From an uncultured Corynebacterium sp. (GTDB lineage: Bacteria; Actinomycetota; Actinomycetes; Mycobacteriales; Mycobacteriaceae), in the NCBI RefSeq assembly GCF_946222305.1, contig NZ_CAMIHZ010000006.1:52007-116006 (forward strand): a stretch of 64,000 bases of DNA. Direction: 5' to 3'. Below the pieces are notes generated by a model. The model was not told the DNA's origin, made no database searches, and was given only the letters and a program-made list of their open reading frames with translations. Positions 1 to 9,185 of this stretch are shown one piece after another. The translations under genes were made by a program, and so were the position numbers. Position 1 is the first letter of the stretch. Each line of letters opens with the position of its first letter.

Positions 1-812
1 AAATCGTCACGGCGGCCGACGTTGGTTCCCACGACCACGTCATTGAGGTCGGTCCCGGATTGGGTTCGCTTACTCTGGCTCTGCTGGAATCGGTAAATAC
101 CGTCACTGCCGTTGAGATTGATCCGCGCCTAGCCCAAAAACTCCCCGCGACGGTGCACAAATACGCTGCGGGGGCAGCGGAGAAGCTGGGCGTCATTGAA
201 ATGGACGCCCTCAAGGTGACCCGCGCCGATTTTGAAGCAGCCGGTCGACCCCTGCCCACGGCATTGGTGGCAAACCTGCCGTACAACGTGTCGGTACCGG
301 TGCTGCTGCACCTGCTGGAGGAATTCCCCACCATCGACCGCGTGCTCGTGATGGTGCAACTGGAGGTTGCCGATCGATTGGCGGCCAAACCAGGTTCGAG
401 AATTTACGGAGTCCCCAGCGTCAAAGCTGGCTACTACGGTGCTGTCTCGCGGGCGGCAACGATCGGCAAAAACGTGTTCTGGCCAGCGCCGAAGATTGAT
501 TCGGGATTAGTGCGCATCGATCGTTACGCCAACGACGACCGGCCATGGGCGAATACCGTGCCACAGCTGCATACTTCGGCCGAACAGGCCTTGCGTAAAG
601 AGACCTTCGCTCTGGCGGATGCTGCGTTCCTGCAGCGACGGAAGACCCTCCGCGCGGCGCTCAGCGGACATTTCGGGGGAGGTCAACAGGCTGAAGCTGC
701 ACTGCTAGCTGCCGGGATAGATCCCAAGGAGCGGGGAGAGAAGTTGTCTACTGCCGATTTCGTTCGGTTGGCGACGCCAACTCCAGTGAATAAGGAGACC
801 CACGATGGCTAA
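1..812 (+). CDS. rsmA: 16S rRNA (adenine1518/1519-N6)-dimethyltransferase, 5' end missing
   Basis: RsmA/KsgA dimethylates two adjacent adenines in the 3' hairpin of 16S rRNA during late 30S assembly. The open frame already runs at base 3, so the window cuts off the N-terminus; about 270 residues remain. Visible signatures are SAM motif I (VIEVGPGLGSLT near base 45), the acidic VEID end of strand 2, the catalytic NLPYN motif near base 270, and the C-terminal helical RNA-binding part with QRRKTLR. The last bases overlap the next gene (ATGGCTAA, 805-812), so rsmA and ispE are probably translationally coupled. The identification is firm; only the true start lies outside the window. Confidence 0.95.
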   Translation, partial: IVTAADVGSHDHVIEVGPGLGSLTLALLESVNTVTAVEIDPRLAQKLPATVHKYAAGAAEKLGVIEMDALKVTRADFEAAGRPLPTALVANLPYNVSVPVLLHLLEEFPTIDRVLVMVQLEVADRLAAKPGSRIYGVPSVKAGYYGAVSRAATIGKNVFWPAPKIDSGLVRIDRYANDDRPWANTVPQLHTSAEQALRKETFALADAAFLQRRKTLRAALSGHFGGGQQAEAALLAAGIDPKERGEKLSTADFVRLATPTPVNKETHDG

Positions 813-1845
813 CCCATCCGCGGCCCCGCATACTGTGACCGCGCGTGCTTTCGGAAAAGTGAATCTGCACCTCGGTGTGGGCGATGCCCGCGAAGATGGC
901 TATCACGAACTCACCACGGTGTTCCAAGCTGTCGATCTGCACGAGGATGTCACCTTGGTCCGGGAGGACGAACAACAGGGGACGTTGGGGTTGACCGTCG
1001 ATAGTGTTTTCGGTGACGACGTGCCAACCGATCCCTCCAATCTGGCATGGCGTGGTGTGGAACTCGTGCGCGAGATCGCCAGGGAACATGTTCAGCGGGG
1101 CGAGGTTGTGCTGAGTGATCCCGAAGTGGGCTTGCGCATCGACATCGCCAAGGGAGTGCCCATGGCTGGTGGAATGGCGGGTGGTTCCGCGGATGCCGCC
1201 GCGGCGATGGTGGCAGCCGCAGCCTTCTTTTGGCCTGCAGATGCTATCCCCGAAGCAGAGCTGCGGTCCCGCGCTGTGAGTTTGGGTGCAGACGTACCCT
1301 TTTGCCTACTCGGCGGCACCGCCTTAGGAACGGGCATCGGCGAAAACCTATCCCCAGTGCTGACCCGCGGAAAATACCACTGGGTAATGGTGACGAACAA
1401 GAAGGGGCTATCCACCCCGAAGGTGTTCAAAAAGCTCGATGAACAGCGCGAACTTATTGCTCAAGGAGAGCGCCCAGACGTGCGCGCCGGGGATCCCGGG
1501 GCGGTCATCACGAGCTTGCGCAGCGGTGATCCGGAGCAACTGGCACAACACCTCGCCAATGACCTCCAGGCCCCTGCCGTGAGCTTGTTCCCAGAGCTCC
1601 GGGAAACCCTGGGGATCGCTCGCCAAACGGGAGCGCTACAGGCAATCGTTTCGGGCTCGGGCCCGACCGTGGCGGTCCTGTGCCGTGACGAAGACCATGC
1701 TGGGGAAGTCCTTGGCGGCATCACGGGTGCAGCTCGCGGGGTTCGCGCGGTGCTAGCGACCTCGCCTGCCGGTGGTGCCCGCGTCATTGAACGTTATTCG
1801 AACAACAACACAGAAAGGTGCGTGCCCCTTGGCCGGCCCGACTAA
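805..1845 (+). CDS. ispE: 4-diphosphocytidyl-2-C-methyl-D-erythritol kinase
   Basis: IspE phosphorylates the 2-hydroxyl of CDP-methylerythritol with ATP in the non-mevalonate isoprenoid pathway, which feeds the menaquinones and polyprenyl phosphates of the envelope. It is a GHMP kinase of 346 aa, slightly longer than many family members. The N-terminal substrate motif GKVNLHLGVGDAREDGYHEL, the glycine-rich ATP loop PMAGGMAGGSADAAAAM near residue 115, and the C-terminal IVSGSGPTVAVL motif are all present. It starts inside the stop of rsmA and its own end overlaps the next gene's likely TTG start. The rsmA-ispE-ABC-F order is conserved in corynebacteria and mycobacteria. Confidence 0.96.
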   Translation: MANPSAAPHTVTARAFGKVNLHLGVGDAREDGYHELTTVFQAVDLHEDVTLVREDEQQGTLGLTVDSVFGDDVPTDPSNLAWRGVELVREIAREHVQRGEVVLSDPEVGLRIDIAKGVPMAGGMAGGSADAAAAMVAAAAFFWPADAIPEAELRSRAVSLGADVPFCLLGGTALGTGIGENLSPVLTRGKYHWVMVTNKKGLSTPKVFKKLDEQRELIAQGERPDVRAGDPGAVITSLRSGDPEQLAQHLANDLQAPAVSLFPELRETLGIARQTGALQAIVSGSGPTVAVLCRDEDHAGEVLGGITGAARGVRAVLATSPAGGARVIERYSNNNTERCVPLGRPD

Positions 1846-3718
1846 CCTCATCAACCTCGAGAATGTCTCCAAGACTTACGGTCTGAAGACACTGCTGGAT
1901 GGCGTGAGTCTCGGTGTCAACGTGGGCGATCGCATCGGCGTGGTTGGCTTAAACGGTGGTGGAAAGTCCACCTTGCTGAAGATTCTCAGTGGCGCGGACA
2001 CCCCCGACTCGGGCCGCGTCGCGGTGATGAACGACCTCCGGCTTGCCATGGTTACCCAGGATGTGCTGCGGGAAGTCTTGGTGGATGACTCGCGTGCGGG
2101 AACTACTGTTGGCGACGCCGTTCTGGGCCCCTTAGATCTCGAAGTGTACGAATGGGCCTCCAACCCTAAGGTCCGCAATGTCCTCAATGGGCTTGGCGTT
2201 GCAGAACTCGGTTTGGACACCCCCGTTCGAGATCTTTCCGGTGGCGAGCGCCGTCGCACAGGCTTGGCAGCGGCACTCGTGCGTGACCTCGACCTGCTCA
2301 TTCTCGATGAGCCCACCAACCACCTCGACGTGGAAGGTGTGCAGTGGTTGGCTGAGCACCTGTTGAGCCGAAACACGGCACTGGTGGTCGTTACTCACGA
2401 CCGTTGGTTCCTCGATACGGTCGCAACGACCACCTGGGAAGTTCACGATGGTGCGGTGGATGTGTACGAGGGTGGCTATAACGATTGGACTTTCGCGCGA
2501 GCCGAACGCGCCCGGCAAGCCGATGCCGCGGAACAGCGCCGCCAAAACTTGGCGCGGAAGGAATTGGCGTGGCTGCGTCGAGGTGCCCCAGCCCGAACCT
2601 CCAAACCCCGCTACCGGATCGAGGCGGCCGAAGCCCTGATCAACGATGTTCCACCGATGCGAAACAAGGTGGAACTCATGGCGTTTTCCGCCCGCCGTCA
2701 GGGCAAGAAAGTCATCGACTTGGAAAACGCTACGGTCACCACGCCCGACGGTCGGGTGTTGGTCGAAGACCTCACGTGGCGGTTGGGCCCGGGTGAGCGC
2801 ATCGGCCTGGTTGGTGTTAACGGCAGTGGTAAAACCACTTTGCTGCGCACGCTTGCGGGTGAATACCCCTTGCAGGCTGGTCAGCGCAAGGAAGGCAAAA
2901 CCGTCCGGTTGGGTTGGCTGCGCCAGGAATTGGATGACCTCGATCCGCAGCGGCGACTGCTGGATGCAGTGGAAGACGTCGCCACGTACGTCACCATTGG
3001 CGACAAGGAACTCAGCGCCTCCCAAATGGCGGAGCGGCTGGGCTTTTCTGCCAAACGCCAGCGCACCCCGGTCGGGGATCTCTCCGGTGGCGAGCGCCGT
3101 CGCTTGCAGCTGACCCGCGTGCTCATGGCGGAACCGAACGTGCTGTTGCTCGACGAGCCCACCAACGACCTAGACATCGACACCCTCCAGGAGCTCGAAA
3201 GCTTGCTGGATGGCTGGCCGGGCACGCTCGTGGTTATTTCCCACGATCGCTACCTCATCGAGCGCATCTGTGATTCCACTTGGGCGCTATTCGGGGACGG
3301 CAATCTGACCAACCTGCCCCGCGGCATCGAACAATATTTGGAGCGCCGCTCTGAGCTGGCCCGCGCCGCCGGCAAGAACGACAACGTGCTGCATTTCGGG
3401 GAGGCTCGCGGCAGTTCCGGTGGATCTTCTTCGGATTCTTTATCTGACGCCAAATCTTCCGATACACCGCGCCTGAGCAGCCAAGAAGAACGCCAGCTGC
3501 GCAAGGACATGAACGGCATTGAACGGAAAATGGGCAAGCTCGACGACAAAATTGCGGATTTGCACAAGCGGATGGAAGCAGCGGCTGCCGAGGCGTCTTC
3601 CGGCAATATCGATACCGAGAAACTCAGCGCGCTGGATGCAGATCTCCACGCCGCGCAAGGAGAGTACGAGGAGCTGGAAATGCAGTGGCTGGAGCTGGGG
3701 GAGCAGCTAGAAGGCTAG
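1829..3718 (+). CDS. ABC-F family ATPase (ribosome-associated type)
   Basis: This is a soluble protein with two ABC ATPase domains and no membrane segment, typical of the ABC-F class whose members act on the ribosome rather than in transport. Walker A motifs GLNGGGKST and GVNGSGKTT, signatures LSGGERRR (twice), and Walker B plus LDEPTNHLD / LDEPTNDLD are all visible. A Ser-rich linker leads to a C-terminal coiled coil (EERQLRKDMNGIERKMGKL onward) like that of Uup. I place the start at TTG 1829, about a dozen bases after a GAAAGG ribosome binding site (1812-1817), giving 629 aa; the frame is open further upstream to 1772 but inside ispE. Exact paralogue (Uup, EttA or other) cannot be settled by eye. 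Confidence 0.9.
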   Translation: MAGPTNLINLENVSKTYGLKTLLDGVSLGVNVGDRIGVVGLNGGGKSTLLKILSGADTPDSGRVAVMNDLRLAMVTQDVLREVLVDDSRAGTTVGDAVLGPLDLEVYEWASNPKVRNVLNGLGVAELGLDTPVRDLSGGERRRTGLAAALVRDLDLLILDEPTNHLDVEGVQWLAEHLLSRNTALVVVTHDRWFLDTVATTTWEVHDGAVDVYEGGYNDWTFARAERARQADAAEQRRQNLARKELAWLRRGAPARTSKPRYRIEAAEALINDVPPMRNKVELMAFSARRQGKKVIDLENATVTTPDGRVLVEDLTWRLGPGERIGLVGVNGSGKTTLLRTLAGEYPLQAGQRKEGKTVRLGWLRQELDDLDPQRRLLDAVEDVATYVTIGDKELSASQMAERLGFSAKRQRTPVGDLSGGERRRLQLTRVLMAEPNVLLLDEPTNDLDIDTLQELESLLDGWPGTLVVISHDRYLIERICDSTWALFGDGNLTNLPRGIEQYLERRSELARAAGKNDNVLHFGEARGSSGGSSSDSLSDAKSSDTPRLSSQEERQLRKDMNGIERKMGKLDDKIADLHKRMEAAAAEASSGNIDTEKLSALDADLHAAQGEYEELEMQWLELGEQLEG

Positions 3719-3865
3719 GCACTGCCCTCGGGGCGGGTGGCCCCAGGGTTCCGACAGCCTTTCGAGCGGTTGGTTTTTCCGTATCGCGCAAGACCGTTGC
3801 CCGCACTGTGTTGCGCACCTGTAGACCACACCGTGCTGTTCTGGTCGTTGTCTGCAACGTACCAA

Positions 3866-4498
3866 TTACATGTTGTCCACACCGTATTGAGCTTGCGCAG
3901 GTGTGAATCCTTCGTAAATCAGCTGGTCTACCAAGCCGTTGTCGGAAAGTCCCAGGCCGGTGCTGTCGTAGGAACGAGCTTTGAGCACGGCCTGTTGGTT
4001 CCAATCGACACTGATATTGGCCATCGCGTAGTCGATGGCCGATGGAGGAAATTGTTCAAATTGGAGCTGCTTCCGTAAACCGGAAGCGGAAAATGGCATC
4101 GTATTGAGGTAGCTTTCCGCCTTCAGCAGCGCATTTCGATTCTCACGGGCCACACCGTTATCGCTGGCTGAACCTTGGTTGGAAAACGGATTTCCACCGG
4201 ATACGAAGTCTCCAGATTCATCTTCCCCGGTTTGCCCCACAGGCTCCGGTTGTGCAGCTTGATTCAGTGATCCCTGATTCGTGTCGCCTGAACCTATGGC
4301 ATTTCCACCAGCGGAAGCTCCGGGAGTTGGATTAGGTTTTGCGCTCTCCCGTGGCTTGGGCTTGACGATCGACGTGCTAGGAGTGGTCTCCACGTGGGAA
4401 GCAGTGGGTTCGGGAGAGCTACAGGCGCTCAGGAGGAAGAGCACGGCAGATCCGGCGATGATTAGTGAGCGACGGGGATGCATGGGGATGCTGTTCAT
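3866..4498 (-). CDS. Ltp-family surface lipoprotein
   Basis: The 210-aa product starts with a lipoprotein signal peptide: basic MHPRR, a hydrophobic core, then the lipobox LSAC at about residue 25. A Pro/Ser/Thr-rich, low-complexity stretch (about 27-115) follows, probably spanning the envelope. The C-terminal 90 residues carry two related helical units, one starting ALLKAESYL and one AVLKARSY, each ending in a Y.. (V/M) pattern; this matches the host cell surface-exposed lipoprotein (Ltp) repeat. In Streptococcus phage TP-J34 an Ltp lipoprotein blocks phage DNA entry; similar repeats occur in many corynebacterial lipoproteins of unknown function. GAAAGG lies 10 nt before the ATG. Family assignment is good, function is not known. 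Confidence 0.75.
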   Translation of the reverse strand: MNSIPMHPRRSLIIAGSAVLFLLSACSSPEPTASHVETTPSTSIVKPKPRESAKPNPTPGASAGGNAIGSGDTNQGSLNQAAQPEPVGQTGEDESGDFVSGGNPFSNQGSASDNGVARENRNALLKAESYLNTMPFSASGLRKQLQFEQFPPSAIDYAMANISVDWNQQAVLKARSYDSTGLGLSDNGLVDQLIYEGFTPAQAQYGVDNM

Positions 4499-4884
4499 AG
4501 AGCCAGAACCTTTCGAAGAAAATCTCGCCTGATCACCGTGTCAGGAGAGTGGCTGTATCGCGCCTTCACATGAGCAGTCGAAGCAGCGGCCATGATCGAG
4601 CGCAGAACTGAGGAGGGTGGTTGCAATCGACTTCGGTTCTTCGCCTTAAGGTGAGTAACTGGCTTCGTTATAACCACGATGACACTATCTCACTGGACCC
4701 GGACACCGTCGATCGAACGTTCGGTTTTGTGTTCTAAAGATGAGGTCATGCGGCTTGTTCGATCTGCAATTCTTAGTCGACGTCGCACGCTTCCATTCGC
4801 ACCAAGACTCGCTCTGAGCTTGTGTTTTCTGCCACTGACCTCGAATGATGCGAATGCGCCCCGCATCGGCCTACAGTCGGAACC
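4499..4884. other. Intergenic region with two divergent promoters
   Basis: No supported gene. The left part carries the ribosome binding site of the Ltp lipoprotein. On the right, a TACAGT hexamer at 4872-4877 ends 7 nt before the ATG of the ABM protein and is the likely -10 of a leaderless transcript. A perfect 10-bp palindrome CGAACGTTCG lies at about 4713-4722; it lacks the 4-nt spacer of a LexA box and its role is unknown. Confidence 0.5.
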
Positions 4885-5211
4885 ATGATTTTGATTAACG
4901 TTCGATTCAAGCCACTGCCCGAGTACGTCGATAACTTCCGTGAGGTCGTGACCGAGTTCACCGAGGCGACACGCAAGGAAGACGGTTGCCTGTTCTTCGA
5001 CTGGTTCCGCAACACCGATAACCCCGACGAGTACATCCTCATTGAAGGCTTCAAGGATGACGCTGCGGAGGCTCACGTTAACTCCGAGCACTTCCAGAAG
5101 GCCACGGAATTGTTCCCCAAGGTGCTGACCGAAACCCCACAGATCGTCAACACCACTATCGAGGGCAAGACAGAGTGGGACCGTATGGCGGAGTTCCGAG
5201 TAGAGAACTAA
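4885..5211 (+). CDS. ABM-domain protein (putative quinol/antibiotic-biosynthesis monooxygenase fold)
   Basis: This 108-aa protein fits the small ferredoxin-like ABM fold seen in YgiN and related cofactor-free monooxygenases. Typical elements are the N-terminal strand ILINVRFKPLPEY, the central CLFFDWFRNTDNPDEYILIEGF (mid-strand with the conserved W/F and E), and AHVNSEHF, where the His precedes the third helix as in this family. Substrate cannot be predicted; members act on quinones or aromatic intermediates. It is a stand-alone gene. A TACAGT -10 box 7 nt before ATG and no ribosome binding site suggest a leaderless mRNA. Confidence 0.8.
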   Translation: MILINVRFKPLPEYVDNFREVVTEFTEATRKEDGCLFFDWFRNTDNPDEYILIEGFKDDAAEAHVNSEHFQKATELFPKVLTETPQIVNTTIEGKTEWDRMAEFRVEN

Positions 5212-5321
5212 CCGCCCCTCGGCCTTTTGGGATCCGCAGCACTGTTGAACTCTTTGGGGGTTCGCAGAACTGTTGAAAAAGGGTCGCAGCTCTGTCGGAG
5301 ATAATCATTACACTGGCAACC

Positions 5322-6836
5322 ATGACTGTCAGCGTTTTTGATCTCTTCAAGATCGGTGTGGGACCATCCTCATCCCACACTGTCGGACCCATGCGCGCGG
5401 GGTGGGCGTTCGCCACCGAACTACGCAAACGCTGGATCGCTGCTGCGGGAAGCGAAGGCGAGGCCACGCAGAGTGAAAGCAGCGCAGAAGACGCACCCGA
5501 TCATGCCCTCGAGCCTGTTACTCAGGAAAAGATCGCCGGTGTGGTTTCCCCGGTGACGTCGCAGCAAAGCCCCGTGGGTCGTTCCATCTCCGTGGTGTTA
5601 TACGGTTCGCTGGCTGCCACCGGCGCTGGACACGGAACCCTCGATGCCTGCCTTCTGGGGCTTGATGGATCGGATCCCTCAACGGTTGATCCCGACTACA
5701 TGACCATGCGGATCAAGCAGATCCGCGAGACACGTACCATCTACCTCGCAGGAGATAAGAACCTGCCGGTGACCTGCGGCTTCGAAGACATCATCCTTCG
5801 TCCCGCTGTTCGTCGTACGATCCACACGAATGCTGTGACGTTTGTAGGGATCCCCGATAGCGAGCACGACGGTTTCAAGCAGACCTATTACTCCATCGGC
5901 GGTGGTTTCATCCGCACCGAGCAGGAAGTGCCCACCCTCGACGGCATCACCGGCGAATGGGTTTTCGATTCCGGTGACAAGCTCATTGCACTCGCCGAGA
6001 ACTCCGGTGTTTCCTTTGGAACCGTGCAGCGCGAGTGCGAGCGTTCGCTGCGCAGCGATGAAGAAATCGACCGGCTCCTTGACGAAATTGCCCAAGCCAT
6101 GCAGGACTGTGCCAAGCGCGGAATCTCCTACGATGGCCTGCTGCCGGGCAACCTTCATGTTCGACGCCGCGCCAAGCGCTGGTATGACCAATTGCAGGAC
6201 GAAGATCCTCACCGGTCAGCGGAGTTCTCGGAAGACTGGGTGAATCTCGTTGCCCTCGCTGTTAACGAGGAAAACGCCGCCGGTGGGCGTGTTGTCACCG
6301 CACCCACCAATGGCGCTGCGGGCATCATCCCCGCCGTCATGTTTTATGCCCGTGAATTCACCACGGCGGGCAAGGAAGATCCCAAGGCAGCGGACCGCAC
6401 ATTCCTGCTGGCCGCGGGCGCCGTGGGGTCGCTGTACAAGGAACGCGCAAGCATTTCCGGTGCCGAGGTGGGGTGCCAAGGTGAGGTGGGCTCCGCGGCC
6501 TCGATGGCAGCTGCGGGTCTGGCCGAAGTCCTCGGCGGAACACCCCGGCAAGTTGCCAACGCGGCAGAGATCGCCATGGAGCATTCATTGGGTTTGACCT
6601 GCGATCCCATCGGCGGACTGGTACAGATTCCGTGCATCGAACGCAACGCGATCAGCGCCGGAAAAGCGATTAACGCAGCCAAGATGGCTTTGCGTGGCGA
6701 TGGAGAACATCACGTCACCTTGGATGAGGTCATAGAGACGATGCGCCAAACGGGTGCCGATATGTCCTCGAAGTACAAGGAAACTGCCGGCGGCGGACTT
6801 GCGGTCAACGTCGCCGTCAACGTGCCGGAATGTTAA
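5322..6836 (+). CDS. sdaA: L-serine ammonia-lyase (serine dehydratase), single chain
   Basis: SdaA deaminates L-serine to pyruvate and ammonia with an oxygen-labile [4Fe-4S] cluster. The 504-aa chain carries both the beta domain (N-terminus, VGPSSSHTVGPMRAG) and the alpha domain (from about residue 290, with APTNGAAGIIPAV, a Cys in VGCQGEVGSAASMA, and GLTCDPIGGLVQIPCIERNA). The three cysteines at these places are the expected cluster ligands. An acidic, low-complexity insert around residues 45-85 (between the first helix and SPVGRSISVVLYGSL) is longer than in most relatives. TACACT at 5309-5314 lies 7 nt before the ATG, so the mRNA is probably leaderless. Confidence 0.95.
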   Translation: MTVSVFDLFKIGVGPSSSHTVGPMRAGWAFATELRKRWIAAAGSEGEATQSESSAEDAPDHALEPVTQEKIAGVVSPVTSQQSPVGRSISVVLYGSLAATGAGHGTLDACLLGLDGSDPSTVDPDYMTMRIKQIRETRTIYLAGDKNLPVTCGFEDIILRPAVRRTIHTNAVTFVGIPDSEHDGFKQTYYSIGGGFIRTEQEVPTLDGITGEWVFDSGDKLIALAENSGVSFGTVQRECERSLRSDEEIDRLLDEIAQAMQDCAKRGISYDGLLPGNLHVRRRAKRWYDQLQDEDPHRSAEFSEDWVNLVALAVNEENAAGGRVVTAPTNGAAGIIPAVMFYAREFTTAGKEDPKAADRTFLLAAGAVGSLYKERASISGAEVGCQGEVGSAASMAAAGLAEVLGGTPRQVANAAEIAMEHSLGLTCDPIGGLVQIPCIERNAISAGKAINAAKMALRGDGEHHVTLDEVIETMRQTGADMSSKYKETAGGGLAVNVAVNVPEC

Positions 6837-6995
6837 ATCCGCTCGAGGGCAGGGGAGCATGGCGTCGGTATAAAGAAAAGGGGTAGAAGCCCCAAGAAGG
6901 CAGGGGGCGCCCACCGGAGTACAAAGGGTAGTAGCTGCGCGATACCTGAGAAGAAATTAGGGAAGCTAGCGAAAACCTAGGTAAAATGTGGACCC

Positions 6996-8000
6996 ATGAG
7001 TTCCTCCCTACCGAAACTGGATAAGAAGGCCTACGAAGATCAGCTGGAGAAGCTGCAGGCCGAACTAGTCGAGATGCAGCAGTGGGTCGTGGAGACCGGC
7101 GCCCGCATCGTGATCGTTATGGAGGGACGTGACGCAGCCGGTAAAGGCTCGGCAATTAAGCGCATCACTCAATACCTCAACCCCCGTGTGTGCCGTATTG
7201 AGGCGTTGCCGGCGCCGAACTCCCGCGAGCAGGGGCAGTGGTACTTCCAGCGTTATATCGAGAAACTGCCCACGGCTGGAGAGATCGTCATCTTCGACCG
7301 CTCCTGGTACAACCGTGCCGGTGTGGAACGCGTGATGGGCTTCTGCACCACCCACGAATACCGCCGATTCCTGCACCAAGCACCGATCTTCGAGCGCCTG
7401 CTGGTCGAGGACGGCATTATCCTGCGCAAATACTGGTTCAGCGTGTCCGACGAGGAGCAGGTACGCCGGTTCCAGTCCCGCCAGTCCGATCCGATGCGGC
7501 AGTGGAAGCTGTCGCCCATGGATTTGCAATCCATTACCCGCTGGGAGGACTACTCGCGGGCAAAGGATGAGATGTTCGTCCACACCGATATTCCTTCGGC
7601 ACCGTGGTACACGGTGGAATCCGAGGACAAGAAGCGCTCGCGCATCAACGTGATTTCCCACCTGCTCAGCACCATTCCGTGGGAGTACGTGGAGAAGAGC
7701 ATTCCGAAGATCCCCGAGCGGCCGGAGTCCACCTCGAACTACGAACGCCCACCGCGCACGATGTTCCGCTATGTGCCGGATGTGGCTGCGGAGTTGGAAA
7801 AGGATCGTGTGAAGGCCCGTGAGGATGCTGCCGCGGCTTTGAAGAACGATGACGAAGACGACAAGCCGAAGAAGGCCAAGAAGTCTGCAAAGAAATCGTC
7901 GAAGAAATCGAAGAAGGCCACGAAGAAGTCCTCGAGTAAGGCGACTAAGAAGTCGGGCAAGGTTGCTAAGAAGTCTGGAAAGTCAGTCAAGTCCAGCTAG
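6996..8000 (+). CDS. ppk2: Polyphosphate kinase 2 with Lys/Ser-rich C-terminal tail
   Basis: PPK2 transfers phosphate between polyphosphate and nucleotides, usually making NTPs from polyP. Residues 1-270 form the kinase: Walker A EGRDAAGKGSAIKR, the lid/Walker B region IFDRSWYNRAGVERVMGF, and the family motif RRFQSRQSDPMRQWKLSPMD. The last 55 residues are unusual: an acidic cluster NDDEDDKPKK is followed by about 45 residues that are almost only K, S, A, T and G, like actinobacterial HupB tails. TAAAAT at 6982-6987 sits 8 nt before ATG, suggesting a leaderless transcript. The gene stands alone between sdaA and an enoyl-CoA hydratase-family gene. Class and nucleotide preference (ADP or GDP) cannot be read safely. 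Confidence 0.94.
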   Translation: MSSSLPKLDKKAYEDQLEKLQAELVEMQQWVVETGARIVIVMEGRDAAGKGSAIKRITQYLNPRVCRIEALPAPNSREQGQWYFQRYIEKLPTAGEIVIFDRSWYNRAGVERVMGFCTTHEYRRFLHQAPIFERLLVEDGIILRKYWFSVSDEEQVRRFQSRQSDPMRQWKLSPMDLQSITRWEDYSRAKDEMFVHTDIPSAPWYTVESEDKKRSRINVISHLLSTIPWEYVEKSIPKIPERPESTSNYERPPRTMFRYVPDVAAELEKDRVKAREDAAAALKNDDEDDKPKKAKKSAKKSSKKSKKATKKSSSKATKKSGKVAKKSGKSVKSS

Positions 8001-8060
8001 CAGTACAGCTAGCTCCAGCCGAGGGGGTAAGTCGCCACGGCCGGCGGTGTTCATGAGAAT

Positions 8061-9119
8061 ATGGAGCTTATGAGTACCGCCGATGTCATCATAACTAGGG
8101 TGGAGGGCAACACCGCGATCGTCGAACTCGATCGCCCCAAAGCCCTCAACGCGCTGGATCACACCATGATCCTCGCGCTCCACGACGCTTTTAGCCAGTA
8201 CGAATCCGACGATACCGTCGGCCAGTACATCATCTGCTCTTCGTCGCCACGAGCGTATTGCGCAGGCGGCGACGTGCGCTGGGTGCGCGAGCAAGACTTG
8301 GCAGATAACCACGCCGCCGGTGACCGTTACTTCGCCGATGAGTACGAGCTGAACTACCGCCTTGCGAACTTCCCCAAGCCGGTTGCGGCAATCATGGAGG
8401 GGTTTGTCATGGGAGGCGGCATGGGAATCTCCATGCACGGCTCGCATCGAATTGTCACCCCCACCACGGCAGCGGCCATGCCGGAGATGCACATTGGCTT
8501 CGTCCCCGACGTCGGCATTAGCCACGTGCTGACCCACATGGATGCCGCTAACCCCGTTGCCATGGGTGTATTCGCCGGAACCACAGGCTGGCGCATGAAC
8601 GCCGCTGACATGGTAGCCACAGGCCTGGGCACCAACCTCATCGCTGATCCAGAGGCCTTCAAGGAAAGTGTCCGCACCGAAGATTTCGTTGAGGCCCTCG
8701 ACAAGCACTCCACCAGCCCGGAAGCACTCGACCTGCAGCCTACCGGCATGATCACCTATGCCGAATGGATCTCTGATGTTTTCTCGGGTGATTCTTGGCT
8801 GGAGATTGAACGCCGTCTCAATAAGTTCTCTACCTCCGACGCCGACCTGGACGACTTCGTCAAGCACGTGAAGTACCAGATTGAAGCCTGCAACCCGACC
8901 AGCCTGGTGTCTTGCGTGGAGTTGTTCCGCCGCGCCGCCGAGGTGGATCTGCGCACGGCTTTGGACAATGAACTCGCCGTCGGTAGCGCCCTGCGCCGCG
9001 AGCCGAACTTCGCCGAGGGAGTGCGGGCAGTCCTCATCGACAAGGACCGCACCCCGAAGTTCTCCCCGGACAACGCGGCAGACGTCGATGTGGAAAAGTG
9101 GCGCGCTCTGCTGAAGTAG
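8061..9119 (+). CDS. Enoyl-CoA hydratase/isomerase family protein, 3-hydroxyisobutyryl-CoA hydrolase-like
   Basis: The 352-aa length and internal motifs fit the HIBYL-CoA hydrolase (ECH_2) branch of the crotonase superfamily, acting in valine degradation by releasing 3-hydroxyisobutyrate from CoA. The N-terminus has VELDRPKALNALDHTM, an oxyanion-hole segment AYCAGGDVRWV, and the second oxyanion element EGFVMGGGMGISMHG with MPEMHIGFVPDVGISH, the Glu and Asp expected to be catalytic. The C-terminal helices differ from simple hydratases. Two in-frame ATGs (8061 and 8070) are possible; neither has a well-spaced ribosome binding site. No other valine genes are next to it, so the physiological substrate is inferred from family only. 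Confidence 0.85.
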   Translation: MELMSTADVIITRVEGNTAIVELDRPKALNALDHTMILALHDAFSQYESDDTVGQYIICSSSPRAYCAGGDVRWVREQDLADNHAAGDRYFADEYELNYRLANFPKPVAAIMEGFVMGGGMGISMHGSHRIVTPTTAAAMPEMHIGFVPDVGISHVLTHMDAANPVAMGVFAGTTGWRMNAADMVATGLGTNLIADPEAFKESVRTEDFVEALDKHSTSPEALDLQPTGMITYAEWISDVFSGDSWLEIERRLNKFSTSDADLDDFVKHVKYQIEACNPTSLVSCVELFRRAAEVDLRTALDNELAVGSALRREPNFAEGVRAVLIDKDRTPKFSPDNAADVDVEKWRALLK

Positions 9120-9185
9120 AGCACCAAGAGAAACAGTAGTTAGGGGGGGGGACTCTCTCCGGGGGCGAGCAGATGCCTCGCTGGC

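Noticed and set aside
4713..4722. Palindrome CGAACGTTCG as a LexA (SOS) box
   Set aside because: The Gram-positive SOS box needs four bases between CGAAC and GTTCG; here the arms abut.
9143..9151. Run of nine G as a phase-variation tract
   Set aside because: It lies between two convergent gene ends and not in a promoter or coding region, so slippage would have no evident effect.
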